Origin: Phoronis australis
Taxonomy: Eukaryota; Phoronida; Phoronidae
Assembly: GCA_002633005.1 (NCBI GenBank)
Contig: NMRA01000068.1
Coordinates: forward strand, 633,505 to 697,504
DNA length: 64,000 bases
Direction of reading: 5' to 3'
Made by a program: the position numbers and the translations under genes. Under the pieces are notes generated by a model, which was given only the letters and a program-made list of their open reading frames with translations, was not told the origin of the DNA and did not search any database. Shown piece by piece: positions 60,769 through 64,000 of the stretch; position 1 is the stretch's first letter, and every line of letters starts with the position of its first letter.

Positions 60769-60984
60769 ACAAGAGCAACACGGAGCATTGAAGTGCACCG
60801 ACAAATGCACCGCAAACAGTGTGCTTCTAGGGGTGTTTATTTCTGTCATAAAAATGGCCACTAGATGGCGCAAAATACGTCGAGTCCATCTGAAAACCGG
60901 TATATGTCATCAAAGATATTTACCAAATTTCCTAAAAATCTGTCCAAAAACTTCTGAAAAATCGAGGAAAACAAAAAAAACGAG
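60769..60984 (-). mobile_element. family-1 right end fused to another repeat, copy J
   Basis: It starts aaacaagagcaacacggagc and runs about 200 bp, including a perfect TGGCCACTAGATGGCGC at 60855-60871, then passes directly into the 178-bp GAC-rich repeats at 60984. Confidence 0.65.
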
Positions 60985-61700
60985 AGCGCTCGGAGGAGCG
61001 ACACTTGGCGAAATTACGCGAAAACAGGACGATTTGGAGGACGACGACGGCGAAGGTGGAGATTATGAACAACACGACAACATTCATGTGACTAGCCAAT
61101 AAATCAGTAAGAAATAGCCTGCAGTCTTGTTCACGCACCCGGTAAACTGGCAACAGTGCAAGAGCACTCGGGGAGCGACACTTGGCGAAATTAGGCGAAA
61201 ACAGGACGATGGGGAGGACGACGACAACGATGACGGCGGAGATTATGAACAACACGATAACATTTATGTGACTAGCCAACAAATCAGTAAGAAATAGCCT
61301 GCAGTCTTGTTCACGCACCCGGTTTCTCGGACGGCAGACGACAGAAGTTGATAGCAAATGACAGTCACCGGTTTGCATCAAAAGTAGGTAAAAACTTGGG
61401 TTCTCTCATTCAAAAACACAAGCAAATCAGTTTCCTGGCATCTGTTTTCAATAAATTCCTCGAACAAAGAGCCAAACCTGACATAAACCTGTATATGAAT
61501 AGTAGGCACTAGAATTTGCTCCGTGGCCACGACCTGACTGTTCAGTGCTACCTACAATCTTTCGCAACACTAGGCGAAATTAACGACGATGATTGTGATG
61601 ATGAAGTTGGCGATTATGAGCAACACTATAACACTCATGTGACTAGAGAAGATGTGAGAAATCAGTAAATAGGCTACAGTCTTTAGCGACACTTGGCGTA
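60984..61700. repeat. 178-bp GAC-rich repeat, two good copies and one diverged
   Basis: Units at 60984-61142 and 61162-61322 are about 90 percent alike by eye (gcgacacttggcgaaatta, gacgacgac tract, ttcacgcacccgg end). A third, diverged unit lies at 61561-61700. A minus-strand ORF of 149 codons (61381-60932) crosses both good copies, each giving REQDCRLFLTDLLASH and a hydrophobic stretch. The hydrophobicity comes from the GTC complement of the GAC tract, so coding is doubtful. Confidence 0.65.
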
Positions 61701-64000
61701 CAGCAAAATCGGTCAACAAAGGAACAGCGATTTAAGAAACTCTCGAATAATTCAAAAAGTAGACGTCCTAGCAACATATTGAAAATATCTTCTGAAAGCC
61801 CGTTCAAAATTTTATCTAACCTTCCAGTTTTGTAAAATTCTGTAAACTTTCTTAAAAAAATGTAATTTTGCATTTTTTTTAAATTCAAAGTTAAATAACT
61901 CGAAAACGGTAAGTCGAGAAAATTGTTATAGTTCAGCGTCTTCCATTACAATAAAGTTTAAGAGTCACTGCATGAGAATGTCAGGCAATTTGCAATATTC
62001 TGGGAACATGACATGTCACAAATTTTAAATTTGATATAGTAGTTCTGTCTTTCGTCACTTTGTAAATATATAACGAATAACTAAATCGGATGAAAAATTG
62101 GCCGTAACCACTTGTGCGCGACTGTGGAAAATGCTCCATGTTTCCATGGGAATTAAACCACTTTGCTGGCATTTAAAAAATCAAAATTTGATCGAGTTAT
62201 ACACTACTATCCTTTTTGAAATGGAGAATGCCAAAAATAAATCAGAATGACGTATTTTGATATTTTTAAGGAACTTTTGAGTGCCTTACCTCCACGGGCC
62301 AAAACAACTACCCATTTAGACCTACATAGAGGTCTATGTAATTCAAGCACGCAAAATCGGTCACCACCCACACATGGGTTCTGTGATGGCTACAGCTCTC
62401 GTCTTCGACGAGATATCTTTATTTCTGTGGACAGCACCTTTTTTAATTCTCAAATTTACACTTTAGCCAAGGCACTTTTACCACTTTCACCTGTTTCATA
62501 TTGCCACCAATAGAGGGCAGCAAAGCAGAAAATATGAAAAAATATGATCCAAATTGGAAGTGAATTGTAATAAAAATCATTTTAAGTTTTATTCAAGATA
62601 ACTAGAATTGGTTCAAGCGTTCATTTAGCAAAATGTTGCGTTATTGACATTAAGCTAAGAAACGGAATGATGTTCACGAAAATAGGCCACAATCTGAAGC
62701 AAAACGGCAGCAGCCAGCGAGCCGCTGTGTTACCTGCAACAAAAATATTGTCGGATACCTCTAAAGTGTCAACGCACCAGATCAATTGGAAGAATTGGGA
62801 GTTGATTGGCAATCAGGCACAAATGGGAGCGTGAGAGACAAAGGAACTGGCCAGCCTGTTAGAACAAAAGGTCATATGTCCAAAGCACCGTATGCCAGTA
62901 TGGCAACATCCAGGTAGTAAGGTGTTTTTTTGCCGCCTCAGGAATGCAAAGAATGTTCACCACTTAATCCCAGGATTACATCAACTTAGTAATTTCTCAT
63001 TTGAAGGTGAGCTATGTAACAATTTAAAGTATGGGCTGCATGCAATCACATAGACTATTTTGACTGCTCCTGGTTTTCTCAGAAATCTCACAAACCATCT
63101 GAGAACCAGTTTCAGATGTGTATGTGGTCTAAAACAAAAGTTAAATATGTGATGGAATAGGATATTCTTTCATAGCTTGTTTTTTTAATTAAAGGACTTG
63201 TATTCTAATGCTTACAACTAAGTTACCTATTTCAACAGGAAAATTGGTTGCTTGGAAAGCATATGGGATCGGAGATGGGATGCTTTTGGAGAATCCTGCT
63301 TCTCATACCAAACCAGTGGAACTAGTGGTTTAGGAATGTCATGCTGCATCCTTTATGAGACCTTTCACTAGTTTCAGCAATCGAAAGACAGAGGCATTTC
63401 CGTGTCCAAAAGATGGCTGTAACAGCACTTTTGCCTCTCGAAACGAACTCAAGCAGCAAGTTAGCATGGTCTGGCATGATAAACAGCCAACAGCACCTGA
63501 AGCTCATCGCTATGTGGGGAGAAAGTGAGCTGCCAAAGTCACTTGCATTGAAATAGAAGGTGAAGTCCACGACCTAACAGCATGCTCATGAACTCAATTT
63601 GGCATAAAAAATCCATAAGTTTGACATATAACCTTTGATATGCATTTTAGTTACTGGCTGTTCCTAGTTGACATAATAATCAACATGGATATGCGCTGTG
63701 TGATGTTCTATATTACAACCCAACAAAAAGTGAAGCTGTTGTAGAACATGTTACGGTAAAGTCGCGTGATTTTCGGACACTGAAAATTAATTCCAATAGA
63801 AAACGTAGAAAATATATCTGAAACTAAATAAGGCGATTCAGATCCTCCCAAGGATACTCTTGTTTCGTGAAATGAAGAATATAAATCGGTAAATAAAACA
63901 ACAAGAATGGATCAACTGAAATTTGAAATTTTCGGAGGTAACAACTTCCTTTATCAACAAAAACAGAAATAAAGTAAAATCAAACACAAAATGACAATTG
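61700..64000. other. probable upstream MGAT4 intron
   Basis: No further MGAT4 exon was found. The stretch holds a near-consensus CTCF-like site at 62507-62520, a diverged copy of the 9564-9793 repeat end near 63105-63145 and the zinc-finger-like fragment at 63333-63530. Confidence 0.4.
63333..63530 (+). pseudogene. zinc-finger-like ORF fragment
   Basis: About 65 codons ending in TGA include FPCPKDGCNSTFASRNELKQ and a later WH. The C-x4-C then F and L spacing resembles a C2H2 finger, but the first His is replaced, so the finger is incomplete. It may be a transposon remnant or an exon piece; no splice context is evident. Confidence 0.3.

Noticed and set aside
60932-61381. 149-codon minus-strand ORF with repeated hydrophobic segments, considered as a membrane protein
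   Set aside because: Its valine-rich stretches are the complement of a GAC-rich tandem repeat, and a third unit breaks the pattern. Kept only as a finding about the repeat.

Overview
This is intron-rich, AT-rich animal genomic DNA from a draft assembly: there is one run of N at 52375-52583. Exons are short (48-262 nt), introns are long (0.8-6 kb), and transposon remnants are dense. There is no operon structure. The two genes are ordinary metazoan genes. The repeat load suggests an invertebrate, possibly a marine bilaterian, but the species cannot be fixed from this window.

Two real genes lie tail to tail. On the plus strand, twelve exons between 4614 and 30963 encode the C-terminal 412 residues of an SDAD1 (yeast Sda1) homologue, a nucleolar protein needed for 60S ribosomal subunit production and export. 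Its 5' exons lie left of the window. On the minus strand, nine exons between 60309 and 42237 encode 394 residues of an MGAT4A/B-type N-acetylglucosaminyltransferase (GnT-IV), a Golgi enzyme that adds a beta-1,4 GlcNAc branch to N-glycans. Its N-terminal exons lie beyond the right edge, and its last few residues are uncertain. In both genes every exon junction keeps the reading frame. About 11 kb of mostly non-coding DNA separates the two 3' ends. It holds a 707-bp inverted-repeat element, a foldback repeat, a degraded copy of the main repeat family and an unidentified broken coding remnant.

The rest is mobile-element debris. One family (family 1) dominates, with about ten full or partial copies of up to 1.7 kb. 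It is built from modules of roughly 150 bp that often end in a sequence close to the CTCF consensus, for example TGGCCACTAGATGGCGC. All copies left of 31 kb point right and all copies right of 36 kb point left. Each intronic copy therefore lies in the sense direction of its host gene, and the CTCF-like motifs diverge around the intergenic region. Other elements include a TTAA-bounded element carrying a THAP-domain ORF (12062-13761), several TA-bounded inverted-repeat elements (4725-6322, 23158-23564, 37942-38648), tRNA-derived sequences, a 5'-truncated LINE inserted in a minisatellite with a 13-bp target duplication, a Penelope-like remnant, and 46-bp, 50-bp and 84-bp tandem repeats.

The two genes have no evident functional link; they are simply neighbours. 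The most interesting candidate signal is the repeat-borne array of CTCF-like sites with its strand polarity.
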